Source: Pseudothioclava sp033100795 (GTDB lineage Bacteria; Pseudomonadota; Alphaproteobacteria; Rhodobacterales; Rhodobacteraceae). Taken from it: DNA of 64,000 nucleotides. The notes below the pieces were generated by a model. The model ran no database searches and was not told where the DNA came from. It saw only the letters and a program-made list of their open reading frames with translations. This document shows positions 6,167-13,940 of the stretch, piece after piece; the first letter of the stretch is position 1; every line of letters begins with the position of its first letter. The translations under genes and the position numbers were made by a program. The stretch spans positions 806,001 to 870,000 of the forward strand of contig NZ_JAWLVI010000001.1 in NCBI RefSeq assembly GCF_033100795.1. The letters run 5' to 3'.

Positions 6167-8680
6167 TCAAAGGGTCTCGGGAAGGGTCGCCAGCAAAACC
6201 TCGCTCTCGGCAATGGCCGCATCTATCGACGCCTGCGACCCGTTCACCGCAGCCTCTTCAAGCCGACAAAGAACCGTGCGCAACTCTTTGGCGCCCAAGA
6301 CAGCCGCGCCGCCCGCACAACGATGCGCAAGGAAGCTCAGTTTCGAGCGGTTCTCGCGGCCACCGGCCTGCGCGAAATCAAGCAACTCGCGGCATTCGTT
6401 GCGGAACTCGGCCAGAAGGGTGGCGGCGCGTTTCTCGCCCATAACCTCGATCAGCTCGGCCTTGATGTCGGTCTCTCCCTCCGAGGGATCAGACCCGATA
6501 TGGCCGCTCATTCGCGCGCCGGGCACGGCCTCGCTCAGGATTTCGGCCAGCATTTCAAGACTGACAGGCTTGAGCAGAAGGTGCCCGATGCTGGCTGCCA
6601 TGATCCGTTCCTTGTCGCCGGGCAGCATATTCGCCGTTACGATAATCACCGCGCTGTCGTTCGAGGCACCGGCCGCACGGATTTCCTGCGTCGCGTCCAG
6701 CCCGTCGACCTCGGGCATATTCAGATCCATCAGGATCACATCATAGCGCGAGTCGCGCGCCAGACGGATTGCCTCACGCCCGCCGGCGGCCTCTTCCGCG
6801 TGATGGCCCAAGAGCCGCACCATCCGCGCGATCAGGCTCCTGTTGATCGGGTGGTCATCGACGACCAGCACCCGCAGTTCGCGCGGGCGGCGCGCGTCAG
6901 GGGGCGAGAGCATCGACTGATCGAGCTCGACCGGAATTTCGAACCAGAACACGCTGCCTTCGCCAACGATACTGGCCAGTCCCGCGATCCCCTGCATCGC
7001 ATCCACCGCGCGGCGCACGATCGACAATCCAAGCCCGATGCCATGCGCGCTGGCCAGAGGCGACCCGAGCGAGACGAACTCCTCGAAAATCTCGTCCTGC
7101 TCTTCCTCGCTCAGCCCGACGCCCTGATCCTCGATCTCGACACGCAGGCGTCCGGTTTCGGTCAGCATAAGCCGGATTTCGACCAGCCCCTCCTCGGAAT
7201 AGTTGATCGCGTTGCTCAGCAGATGCCAGATCGCCTGCCGGAAGGCGACCGGCATACCCCGCAGCGTCAGCGGCAGCCGGAGCTGGTTGCTTAACCGCAA
7301 GTCCAACCCGCGCACCCGCGCCGATGGCAGGAAGCTGGAAATCGCGTCATTGATGGTTTTGACCGGGTCGAAAAACTGCGGCTCGCGATGCAGCTTTTGC
7401 ATATCGTATTCGTTGAATTCACTGACGAATTCGATCTTGTCCAAGGCGGTTTGCGCCGCCTCGCTGGCCGTATTCAGGATTTCCTGCGTCTCGTCCGAGT
7501 CGAGCTCGCGCTTGAGCAGATCCAGCGTGCCGACGATGCTTTGCAAAGGCGTGCGCAGCTCGTGGCTGACCGAGGCGACAAAGCGCGTCTTGTCCTGCGC
7601 TTCACGCCGCGCGCGTCGCCGGTCCTGCCGCAGGCGACGCTGTTCCGCGACCATCTGCGTGACATCACGCGCGAACCCGATATAGATCGGCACCCCTTCC
7701 GCATCGATTTCGGAAATCACGGAAATCTCGACGGGGATGATCTCGCCATCGCGGCGGCGTGCGAGGTTGCGGATCAGGCCGCGGTCGGTGACACGGCGCA
7801 ATAGCTCCGAGCTTTCGCGCCGCACATCCGGCCCGTAGCGCCGCATGAAGAGCTGCGAGATATAGCCTCCTACCGCCTCTTCGCGGGTATAGCCGAAGAT
7901 CCGTTCGGCCGCGCGGTTGAAGCGCACGACCCGCCCGTTCTGGTCGGTGATGACAATCGCGTCGATCGAAGCCTCGGAGGCGGCCTGCAACATCTCGCCC
8001 ATCTGGAAGAACTGTTCGCTGCGGCGGATGGTGTCGCGGAACGAGCGCCCCAGAAGCACCACGAGCCCCGCCAGCATGACCAGCACAAGGAAGCTGAGCA
8101 TCACAAACTCGCCGATCAGATCCTCGCGCGCCAGCCGGTCTGAACGGCTTTTGTCGTTGATCTCGGTCAGGGCATCGACGACCACGCCGCGAATGTCGGG
8201 AGCAACCTCACGCAGCGCGCTCTGGAGCTCGCGCAGCTGCCCGACATCCCCGACCTCAAGCGCATCGACCACAGGGGTTGCCGCCTGCAGATTCCGGCCT
8301 ATCCGGGCAAGCTGCTCGTTGATCGCCCGCTTTTCCACCAGACCGGCGCCGAAATCATGCAGATACGACTGCATCAGGTAGAAACGGTTGAAATAGACGT
8401 CAAAGCTGGTCTGGAACCGGGAGAGTTGCGCCGGTCCGAATTCTTCCGCAGCGATGATGTCGCCCGAGGTCAGCAGCAGGTTTTTATAGTCGCTCTCAAG
8501 CTCGGCTACCATCCATGTCGAGTTCTCGAGCTGCGTATAGCGCAGGTCGTTCGAGCCTTTGAGCACAACGAATGTCTGCAACACGAGCGCCACGAAACAG
8601 GGCACGACAAAAACAGCGGCAACAATCAGCCGCTGGCTGATCCGGGAGCGTTCGGTCTTGTATTCCTGGGTCCCTACCAT
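6167..8680 (-). CDS. hybrid sensor histidine kinase, PAS-HisKA-HATPase-REC-Hpt (copy 2)
   Basis: The product is 837 aa from the ATG at 8680; a TTG at 8704 would add eight residues. It has an N-terminal membrane helix, a periplasmic domain of about 150 residues with FNRFYLMQSYLHDF, and a second helix (EFVMLSFLVLVMLAGLVVLLG). PAS follows (ASIDAIVITDQNGRV, IFGYTREEA). HisKA has H373 in SVSHELRTPL, the HATPase has DQGVGLS and GIGLGLSIV, the receiver has D652 in LMDLNMPEVDG, and the Hpt has H786 in AHRCAGGAAVLG. The layout and many motifs parallel the kinase at 1936-4548, but identity is moderate, so the duplication is old. It follows the exported protein gene at 8691 by 10 nt. The likely phosphorelay output is the regulator at 9452-10138. 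Confidence 0.93.
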   Translation of the reverse strand: MVGTQEYKTERSRISQRLIVAAVFVVPCFVALVLQTFVVLKGSNDLRYTQLENSTWMVAELESDYKNLLLTSGDIIAAEEFGPAQLSRFQTSFDVYFNRFYLMQSYLHDFGAGLVEKRAINEQLARIGRNLQAATPVVDALEVGDVGQLRELQSALREVAPDIRGVVVDALTEINDKSRSDRLAREDLIGEFVMLSFLVLVMLAGLVVLLGRSFRDTIRRSEQFFQMGEMLQAASEASIDAIVITDQNGRVVRFNRAAERIFGYTREEAVGGYISQLFMRRYGPDVRRESSELLRRVTDRGLIRNLARRRDGEIIPVEISVISEIDAEGVPIYIGFARDVTQMVAEQRRLRQDRRRARREAQDKTRFVASVSHELRTPLQSIVGTLDLLKRELDSDETQEILNTASEAAQTALDKIEFVSEFNEYDMQKLHREPQFFDPVKTINDAISSFLPSARVRGLDLRLSNQLRLPLTLRGMPVAFRQAIWHLLSNAINYSEEGLVEIRLMLTETGRLRVEIEDQGVGLSEEEQDEIFEEFVSLGSPLASAHGIGLGLSIVRRAVDAMQGIAGLASIVGEGSVFWFEIPVELDQSMLSPPDARRPRELRVLVVDDHPINRSLIARMVRLLGHHAEEAAGGREAIRLARDSRYDVILMDLNMPEVDGLDATQEIRAAGASNDSAVIIVTANMLPGDKERIMAASIGHLLLKPVSLEMLAEILSEAVPGARMSGHIGSDPSEGETDIKAELIEVMGEKRAATLLAEFRNECRELLDFAQAGGRENRSKLSFLAHRCAGGAAVLGAKELRTVLCRLEEAAVNGSQASIDAAIAESEVLLATLPETL

Positions 8681-8690
8681 GAGAGGATCG

Positions 8691-9209
8691 TTACTCCGGT
8701 TCAATTTTCAGCTCGATCAGTTGCCCGACACTTCCCGCGATCAAATCATGCGCAGTATGCGCCAGAGCGGTGTCGTAAGGGTAAACGATCCAGAAGGGTC
8801 CACCCTTGCGCAGGCCAAAGACCTCGCCGTCGATCCGCGTCGCGATGATCGGCGCCTCCCCCCAGATGTCGTCGTCCCTCAGGATCGAGCGGTAATCCGT
8901 GATCGAGCGCGCAACCACCCGCTTGGCGCGCGGCACGCCGGATGCCTCGATCACCGTTTGCAAGGTTGGCCCCGAATAGGCGTGTTCCTCGGTCGACCAG
9001 AGGTTGCGGCTGGCAAAACTGACCTGCGGCAACCGGTCCAGCTCGGCACGCGTCAGAACATGACGCGCGGTTTTTGCCGCATCCGGCCCCGCGACCATCA
9101 CCACAAGCTCGGGATTGGCGGGCGGCAACAGATGATCGGCATGAGCAAAACCGGCCGCGAAAGCAGCCCCTAACAGGGTGAAAAACACGCGAGACACATA
9201 CGCCGTCAT
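8691..9209 (-). CDS. exported sulfite-oxidase-fold protein without cysteine (copy 2)
   Basis: The product is 172 aa from ATG 9209; an upstream in-frame start at 9227 is less likely. A signal peptide (residues 1 to about 24, ending FAHA-DH) sends it to the periplasm. The body keeps the PF00174-like pattern YSGPTLQTVIEASG, then RSITDYRSIL, then GLRKGGPFWIVYPYD, collinear with the protein at 1411-1917. Like that paralogue it has no cysteine, so canonical molybdenum ligation is impossible. It is immediately upstream of hybrid kinase copy 2 and divergent from response regulator copy 2. I infer a periplasmic ligand or redox-state sensing subunit; an inactive enzyme remnant is the alternative. Confidence 0.83.
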   Translation of the reverse strand: MTAYVSRVFFTLLGAAFAAGFAHADHLLPPANPELVVMVAGPDAAKTARHVLTRAELDRLPQVSFASRNLWSTEEHAYSGPTLQTVIEASGVPRAKRVVARSITDYRSILRDDDIWGEAPIIATRIDGEVFGLRKGGPFWIVYPYDTALAHTAHDLIAGSVGQLIELKIEPE

Positions 9210-9315
9210 CAACCTTCTACGCCCCAATACATTTCAGAAGGGCGCGGATTGATCCGCTAGCCCACCTGCCTTACCCTGTATGAAATGTGTAAATGCACCC
9301 TTATTTCGGGCAAGG

Positions 9316-9379
9316 TATCTTAAGATATTAACGGTCTCTTAAGTATAGTTCTGCTTACCTTATAAACTCTTAAGTATAG
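9316..9379. promoter_or_regulatory. TCTTAAG operator cluster in divergent promoter
   Basis: Three related sites occur: the perfect palindrome TATCTTAAGATA at 9316-9327, and two identical 13-mers CTCTTAAGTATAG at 9336-9348 and 9367-9379. The two 13-mers are 31 bp apart and the palindrome is about 20 bp from the first, so all lie on one helical face. A possible -35 TTGAAA (9385-9390) and a weak -10 TTAGAT (9408-9413) follow on the plus strand, placing the sites as activator boxes for the regulator gene at 9452. They also lie upstream of the divergent exported protein gene. Confidence 0.6.
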
Positions 9380-9451
9380 ACAGGTTGAAATGAACTCATC
9401 TGGCGGTTTAGATCGAAAGATAGGGGCGATTGGTTTGAAAGACCTGAAGAA

Positions 9452-10138
9452 ATGGTAAACCGGATAACAGCTATGCCCGATATGGTGCCAGAAACGCCGA
9501 ACAAGAAAATTCAGGTCCTGATCGCTGACGACCATCAGCTGATGGGGGACGCGGTCGCGACCATTCTGGAAGAAGGCAACGACTTTCATGTGCAGGTCGT
9601 CGAAACCTTCGACAGCGTGATCGAAGCGATCGAGCAGGGCAAGAGTTTCGACATCATCCTGCTGGATGTCCTGATGCCCGGCATGTCGGGGCTGGACTCG
9701 GTCCGGCGCCTGCTGGATCTGGCGCAGGATACCGCGGTGGTCATCTTCTCGGGCAATGCGCTGCCCGACTTCGTGATGTCCGCGATCGAGATGGGGGCGC
9801 GCGGCTATATCCCGAAAACCCTGCCGCTCAAATCTCTGGCCGCCGCGCTGCGCCTGGTGAACTCGGGGCAGGTGTTCCTGCCGGTCAGCCTGATGAGCTC
9901 GCCCAATGTCGGCGGGCGCGGTTTGCCCGGTCGCAGCAACAAGCAAAGCGCGCTTTCGACGCAAGAGACCAACCTGCTGGGCCTTGTCGCGGCGGGCAAA
10001 ACCAACAAGCAGATCGCGCGCGAGGTCGGCCTGAGCGAAGTGACGGTCAAGATGCACATGCGCTCGATTTTCGCGAAACTCGGCGCGAACAACCGCACCC
10101 ATGCGGTGATGATTGCGCAGGCGCGCCACATTCTTTGA
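9452..10138 (+). CDS. NarL/LuxR-family response regulator (copy 2)
   Basis: The product is 228 aa, with the receiver at about 18-140 (phosphoacceptor D72 in LLDVLMPGMSG) and the LuxR/GerE domain at about 165-228 (TNKQIAREVGLSEVTVKMHMRS, ending NNRTHAVMIAQARHIL). It is paralogous to the regulator at 578-1165. The start is uncertain: ATGs at 9452, 9473 and 9482 all lie upstream of the conserved IQVLIADDH, and none has a strong ribosome site. It is divergent from the exported protein/hybrid kinase pair at 6167-9209, its likely cognate phosphorelay. Upstream repeats at 9316-9379 suggest autoregulation. A strong intrinsic terminator follows 25 nt after the stop. Confidence 0.9.
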   Translation: MVNRITAMPDMVPETPNKKIQVLIADDHQLMGDAVATILEEGNDFHVQVVETFDSVIEAIEQGKSFDIILLDVLMPGMSGLDSVRRLLDLAQDTAVVIFSGNALPDFVMSAIEMGARGYIPKTLPLKSLAAALRLVNSGQVFLPVSLMSSPNVGGRGLPGRSNKQSALSTQETNLLGLVAAGKTNKQIAREVGLSEVTVKMHMRSIFAKLGANNRTHAVMIAQARHIL

Positions 10139-10162
10139 TACATCGGGCCTGCCCCGCGTGAA

Positions 10163-10190
10163 GCCACCGCAGATTTGCGGTGGCTTTTTT
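10163..10190 (+). terminator. intrinsic terminator of response regulator copy 2
   Basis: A 9-bp perfect stem GCCACCGCA/TGCGGTGGC with a 4-nt loop (10163-10184) is followed directly by six T (10185-10190). It ends transcription from 9452 and separates it from the TetR operon. Confidence 0.92.
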
Positions 10191-10197
10191 GTTGCGC

Positions 10198-10226
10198 TGG
10201 ACTTTAATCAATCGTTTGATTAAGAT
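10198..10226 (+). promoter_or_regulatory. promoter with TetR operator in the spacer
   Basis: A -35-like TGGACT (10198-10203) and a -10-like TAAGAT (10221-10226) have a 17-bp spacer. A palindrome TTAATCAA-TCGT-TTGATTAA (10204-10223) fills that spacer. The expected transcription start, 7 nt after the -10, coincides with the ATG at 10233, and no ribosome binding site is present. The likely reading is an autorepressed, leaderless transcript. The elements were matched by eye at four of six positions each. Confidence 0.55.
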
Positions 10227-10232
10227 TACTGC

Positions 10233-10868
10233 ATGACGCCGCAAACACCACAAGACACCCGCTCACGGCTGATCCGCGCTGGCCTGAACCTTTTTGGCCA
10301 TAAGGGGTTCGAGGCAACCTCGACGCGCGACCTTGCCGCGATGGCTGATACGAATATCGCCTCGATCGCCTATCATTTCGGCAGCAAAGCGGGGTTGCGG
10401 ACGGCCTGCGCGGCAGAGGTCGGCGCGCGGGTATCGCAGGCGGTGGGCGACCCTGCCCCCCTGCCCGATCTGACCGCCCCCGAGGCGCGCACCCGGCTTG
10501 AGGCGCTGGTCCGCGCCTTTGTGTCCTTCATGGCGACCTCCCCCGCCGCCGAAGACCTTGTCGCCTTCATGCTGCGCGAGTTGATGGAGCCGGGCGCCGT
10601 GTCAGATCAGCTTTACGCCGAGTTCTTCGAGCCCAAACACCGGCAGATCTGTGCGCTTTGGGCCGCCGCCACCGGCCGCCCGCCCGAGAGCGACGAGATT
10701 CGCCTGACCGCATTTTCGCTGATCGGGCAAGCCGCCTATTTCCGCATCGCGCGCCCTTTTGTGACCAAGCGTCTTGGCTGGGCCACCATCGGTCCGCCCG
10801 AGGCCGAAGCGATCATCGCGGTGCTGACCGCCAACCTTCATGCCATGCTTGAGCGGAGCCAAAAATGA
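10233..10868 (+). CDS. TetR/AcrR-family repressor, CecR-like
   Basis: This is a 211-aa repressor. The N-terminal TetR helix-turn-helix spans about 10-60 (LNLFGHKGFEATSTRDLAAMADTN, then YHFGSKAGL). The C-terminal ligand domain resembles the CecR/CerR type (FMLRELMEPGAVSD, FSLIGQAAYFRIARP). It is the first gene of a four-gene operon with adaptor, ATPase and permease, the same order as E. coli cecR-ybhGFSR. By analogy it represses this exporter and is relieved by a toxic compound. Its probable operator is the palindrome at 10204-10223. The next gene overlaps it as ATGA (10865-10868). The start lacks a ribosome site, consistent with a leaderless message. Confidence 0.87.
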   Translation: MTPQTPQDTRSRLIRAGLNLFGHKGFEATSTRDLAAMADTNIASIAYHFGSKAGLRTACAAEVGARVSQAVGDPAPLPDLTAPEARTRLEALVRAFVSFMATSPAAEDLVAFMLRELMEPGAVSDQLYAEFFEPKHRQICALWAAATGRPPESDEIRLTAFSLIGQAAYFRIARPFVTKRLGWATIGPPEAEAIIAVLTANLHAMLERSQK

Positions 10869-11815
10869 GCGCCCTGATCTGTTCTCTTCCCGGCCTGAGC
10901 CTTCTGTTCTCGGCCTGCCTGCCCCCTGCCCCTTTCGCGACCGGCTATGTCGAGGGCGAATATACCCGCATCGCCCCTGTCGCGACCGCGCGGATTGCAC
11001 AAATGCAGGTCGCGCGCGGTGACAGGGTTGCGGCGGGCGCGGCGCTCTTCACGCTGGAGCAGCGCGACGCGGAAATCACGCTTTCCGAAGCCGAAGCCGC
11101 GCTCGCCAAGGCCGAAAGCACGCTGGCCAACCTGCAAGAAGGCAAGCGCCCCGAGGAAATCCGCGCGCTCGAGGCCGCGCTTTCATCGGCGCGCGCCTTT
11201 GCGACCGAGGCCACGCGCACCCGCGACCGGATCGTCAACCTTGCCGAACGCGGTGCCGCGACCGAGGCACAGCGCGACGACGCCGTGACCGCCGCCGAGG
11301 TCGCCCAGGCCAAGCTGGCCGAGGCCGAGGCACTTTTGGCGGTTGCCCGCCTGCCCGCCCGCGCGCAGGAGATCGCCGCCGCCCGCGCCGCCGTCGAGGG
11401 CGCCCATGCCGCGCGCGATCTGGCCCGCTGGCACCTTGAACAACGCGCGCTAACTGCCCCTGCTGCAGGGATAATTCATGATGTGATCCGATCAGCCGGC
11501 GAGATCGCTGGCCCCGCCGCGCCCGCGCTGACGCTTTTGCCCGATGGTGCCGTGAAGCTGCGTCTTTATGTGCCCGAAACCGAGATAGCGCAGATCCGCA
11601 CGGGCAACATTCTGGCCGTGCATTGCGACAATTGCTCCGACGGGCTGTCGGCCCGCGTGAGCTATGTCTCGAACGCGCCCGAGTTCACGCCGCCGGTGAT
11701 CTACTCGCTCGAGAACCGCCAAAAACTGGTTTATCTGGTCGAGGCCGTGCCGACCACGCCAGACGGGTTGAAACCCGGCCAGATTGTCGATGTCGCCCTT
11801 GGAGACGCGCAATGA
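10865..11815 (+). CDS. HlyD-family efflux adaptor (YbhG-like)
   Basis: The product is a 316-aa periplasmic adaptor that would link the inner-membrane ABC exporter to an outer-membrane channel. The N-terminus has a hydrophobic stretch with LLFSACL, which may be a signal anchor or a lipobox with cysteine at residue 18. The lipoyl-like half (TARIAQMQVARGDRVAAGA) is followed by a long alanine/glutamate-rich coiled coil (about residues 70-180). A beta-barrel part follows (GIIHDVIRSAGEIAGPAAP, LRLYVPETEIAQI). Translation is coupled on both sides by ATGA overlaps. The operon context matches YbhG, which is linked to drug sensitivity in E. coli. The substrate here is unknown. Confidence 0.87.
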   Translation: MSALICSLPGLSLLFSACLPPAPFATGYVEGEYTRIAPVATARIAQMQVARGDRVAAGAALFTLEQRDAEITLSEAEAALAKAESTLANLQEGKRPEEIRALEAALSSARAFATEATRTRDRIVNLAERGAATEAQRDDAVTAAEVAQAKLAEAEALLAVARLPARAQEIAAARAAVEGAHAARDLARWHLEQRALTAPAAGIIHDVIRSAGEIAGPAAPALTLLPDGAVKLRLYVPETEIAQIRTGNILAVHCDNCSDGLSARVSYVSNAPEFTPPVIYSLENRQKLVYLVEAVPTTPDGLKPGQIVDVALGDAQ

Positions 11816-12738
11816 CCGAAGCCCCGGCCATCACGGTTCGCGGCCTGACCAAGCGTTTCGGCGCGCGCACGGTTGTTGACGACGTCTCGCTTGAGGTGGC
11901 GCGCGGCGAGATCGCGGGGTTTCTGGGGCCGAACGGATCGGGCAAGACAACGACGATCCGGCTGATGTGCGGGCTTCTGACGCCCGACGCGGGCGAGGGT
12001 CGCGTTCTGGGCTATGACATCTTGCGCGAAAGCATCGCGATCAAGCGCGAGATCGGCTATATGACGCAGCGGTTTTCGTTTTATGAAGACCTGACAATCG
12101 AAGAGAATTTACGTTTTGTTGCGGGCCTTTACTCGCTGAAAGACGCCCGCACCGCGGTGCGCGAAACGCTAGAGGATCTGGGGCTTGCGTCCCGCCGCCA
12201 TCAGCTTGCAGGCGCCCTTTCTGGCGGCTGGAAACAACGCCTTGCGCTGGCCGCCTGCATCATGCACCGCCCCCGCCTTCTGATGCTGGACGAACCGACC
12301 GCGGGCGTTGACCCAAAGGCGCGGCGCGATTTCTGGGATGAGATCCACCAGCTTGCCGCCGACGGGCTGACCGTGCTTGTTTCGACGCACTATATGGACG
12401 AGGCCGAGCGCTGCCACCGGATCAACTATATCTCTTATGGCAAGCTGGTTGCGCGCGGCACGGTGGACGAAGTGGTTAAAGGCGCGGGGCTTGTGACCTA
12501 TGTTCTTGAAGGGCCAAGGCTGGCGCAGGCCGCGCGGGCCTTGCGCGGGCAAGCGGGTGTCGATCAGGTCGCGCCCTTTGGCAATTCGCTTCATGTGGTA
12601 GGGTCCGATGCGGCGGCTTTGCAAGCCACCGTCGCGCGCATAGCCCAAGAGACCGGCAACCGTTTCGACCCCACCCCCACCAGCCTTGAAGACGTGTTCA
12701 TTCAGTTCATGGGCGCCTCGACGGATAATATGTCATGA
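11812..12738 (+). CDS. ABC transporter ATP-binding protein (YbhF-like, one domain)
   Basis: The product is a 308-aa cytoplasmic ATPase of the ABC-2 exporter. Visible are Walker A GPNGSGKTT, the signature LSGGWKQRLALA, Walker B LLMLDEPTAGVD and the switch histidine in VSTHYMDEAERC. A C-terminal extension of about 80 residues ends with SLEDVFIQFMG, typical of drug or polysaccharide ABC-2 ATPases. E. coli YbhF has two fused ATPase domains; this protein has one, so it must dimerise. The ATG at 11812 overlaps the previous stop, and the permease start (12735) overlaps its stop. Confidence 0.93.
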   Translation: MTEAPAITVRGLTKRFGARTVVDDVSLEVARGEIAGFLGPNGSGKTTTIRLMCGLLTPDAGEGRVLGYDILRESIAIKREIGYMTQRFSFYEDLTIEENLRFVAGLYSLKDARTAVRETLEDLGLASRRHQLAGALSGGWKQRLALAACIMHRPRLLMLDEPTAGVDPKARRDFWDEIHQLAADGLTVLVSTHYMDEAERCHRINYISYGKLVARGTVDEVVKGAGLVTYVLEGPRLAQAARALRGQAGVDQVAPFGNSLHVVGSDAAALQATVARIAQETGNRFDPTPTSLEDVFIQFMGASTDNMS

Positions 12739-13868
12739 GCCGGTTTTTCTCTTTCCGCCGCCTTGGCGCGCTTTTGTCAAAAGAGACGATCCAGATGCGC
12801 CGCGACCGCGTGACCTTCGCGATGATGCTGGGTATTCCGCTCATTCAGTTGATGCTGTTCGGCTTTGCCATCAACACCGACCCGAAAGAGCTACCCGCCG
12901 CCCTCGTCGCCCCCACGCAGGACCGCTACACCCGCGCGATCGTCTCGGCGCTGGAGCTGACGGGCTATTACCGCTTTGTCGCGCCTGATGCCGAAGCGGC
13001 CGAGGCCGAAAAGATGATGGCCGAGGGCGAGGTGTCTTTCGTCGTCACCGTGCCGTCCGATTTTGGCCGCCGCGTCGAGCTGGGCGACAATCCGACGATC
13101 CTGATCGAGGCCGATGCAACCGACCCCTCGGTCGCCTCGGGCGCGATTTCCACGCTTGGCACAGTTGCGGCCGATGCGCTGGCCCGCGAGACCGGCACGC
13201 GGCCAAGTGAGGAAGAACAGGCGAAAAAGCTGCAAATCACGGTGCACAAGCGCTATAACCCCGAAGGCATCACGCAATATAATATCGTGCCGGGGCTGTT
13301 GGGGGTGATCTTGCAGCTCACGCTGGTGATGATGACGGCGATGGCGCTCACCCGCGAAAGCGAGCGCGGCACGATGGAGAACCTCTTGTCGATGCCCGCC
13401 ACGCCCTTCGAGATCATGCTGGGGAAAATCCTGCCCTATCTGGCGGTCGGCGCGGTGCAGTTGGTGGTGATCCTCGGTGCGGCGCGGGCGATTTTCCATG
13501 TGCCCTTTGTCGGCTCCTTGCCGCTGATCCTGTCGGGAGTGCTGATCTTCGTCCTCGCGCTGGTGATCCTTGGCTACCTGATTTCCACCGTCGCGCGCAC
13601 GCAGATGCAGGCGATGCAGATGGCGTTCTTTTTCTTCCTTCCATCGCTGATGCTGTCGGGCTTCATGTTCCCGTTTCGCGGGATGCCCGCCTGGGCGCAA
13701 ACCCTGGGCGAGATCTTTCCGCTCACGCATTTCCTGCGCCTGATCCGGGGCGTGATGCTGAAGGGCGCGGATCTTGGCGCGGTCTTCGGACCGATGTCGG
13801 CGCTGGTGATTTTCGTGCTGCTTTTGTCGGGCGCGGCCCTTTTGCGCTTCCGCCGGACGCTGGACTAA
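12735..13868 (+). CDS. ABC-2 type permease (YbhS/YbhR-like)
   Basis: The product is a 377-aa inner-membrane subunit. It has one N-terminal helix (about 25-50), a large extracytoplasmic domain (about 50-175), then five hydrophobic segments between about 180 and 370. These include the PGLLGVILQLTLVMMTAMALTRE segment and the MLSGFMFPFRGMPAWAQ motif typical of ABC-2 drug exporters. Only one permease gene is present, whereas the E. coli operon has two (ybhS, ybhR), so a homodimer is likely. It is the last gene of the TetR-controlled operon; no strong terminator was found in the 72 bp before selD. Confidence 0.9.
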   Translation: MSRFFSFRRLGALLSKETIQMRRDRVTFAMMLGIPLIQLMLFGFAINTDPKELPAALVAPTQDRYTRAIVSALELTGYYRFVAPDAEAAEAEKMMAEGEVSFVVTVPSDFGRRVELGDNPTILIEADATDPSVASGAISTLGTVAADALARETGTRPSEEEQAKKLQITVHKRYNPEGITQYNIVPGLLGVILQLTLVMMTAMALTRESERGTMENLLSMPATPFEIMLGKILPYLAVGAVQLVVILGAARAIFHVPFVGSLPLILSGVLIFVLALVILGYLISTVARTQMQAMQMAFFFFLPSLMLSGFMFPFRGMPAWAQTLGEIFPLTHFLRLIRGVMLKGADLGAVFGPMSALVIFVLLLSGAALLRFRRTLD

Positions 13869-13940
13869 TCAGCGCGCCCCCTTGGATTGGGGCGCGCAAA
13901 TGGCGTATGGCTTTGGCATAGCGTGAAAAGGCCGATCCAG

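Noticed and set aside
12891..13730. 279-codon minus-strand frame over the ABC permease gene
   Set aside because: It is a His/Arg/Gln-rich complementary frame of a clear membrane protein gene.
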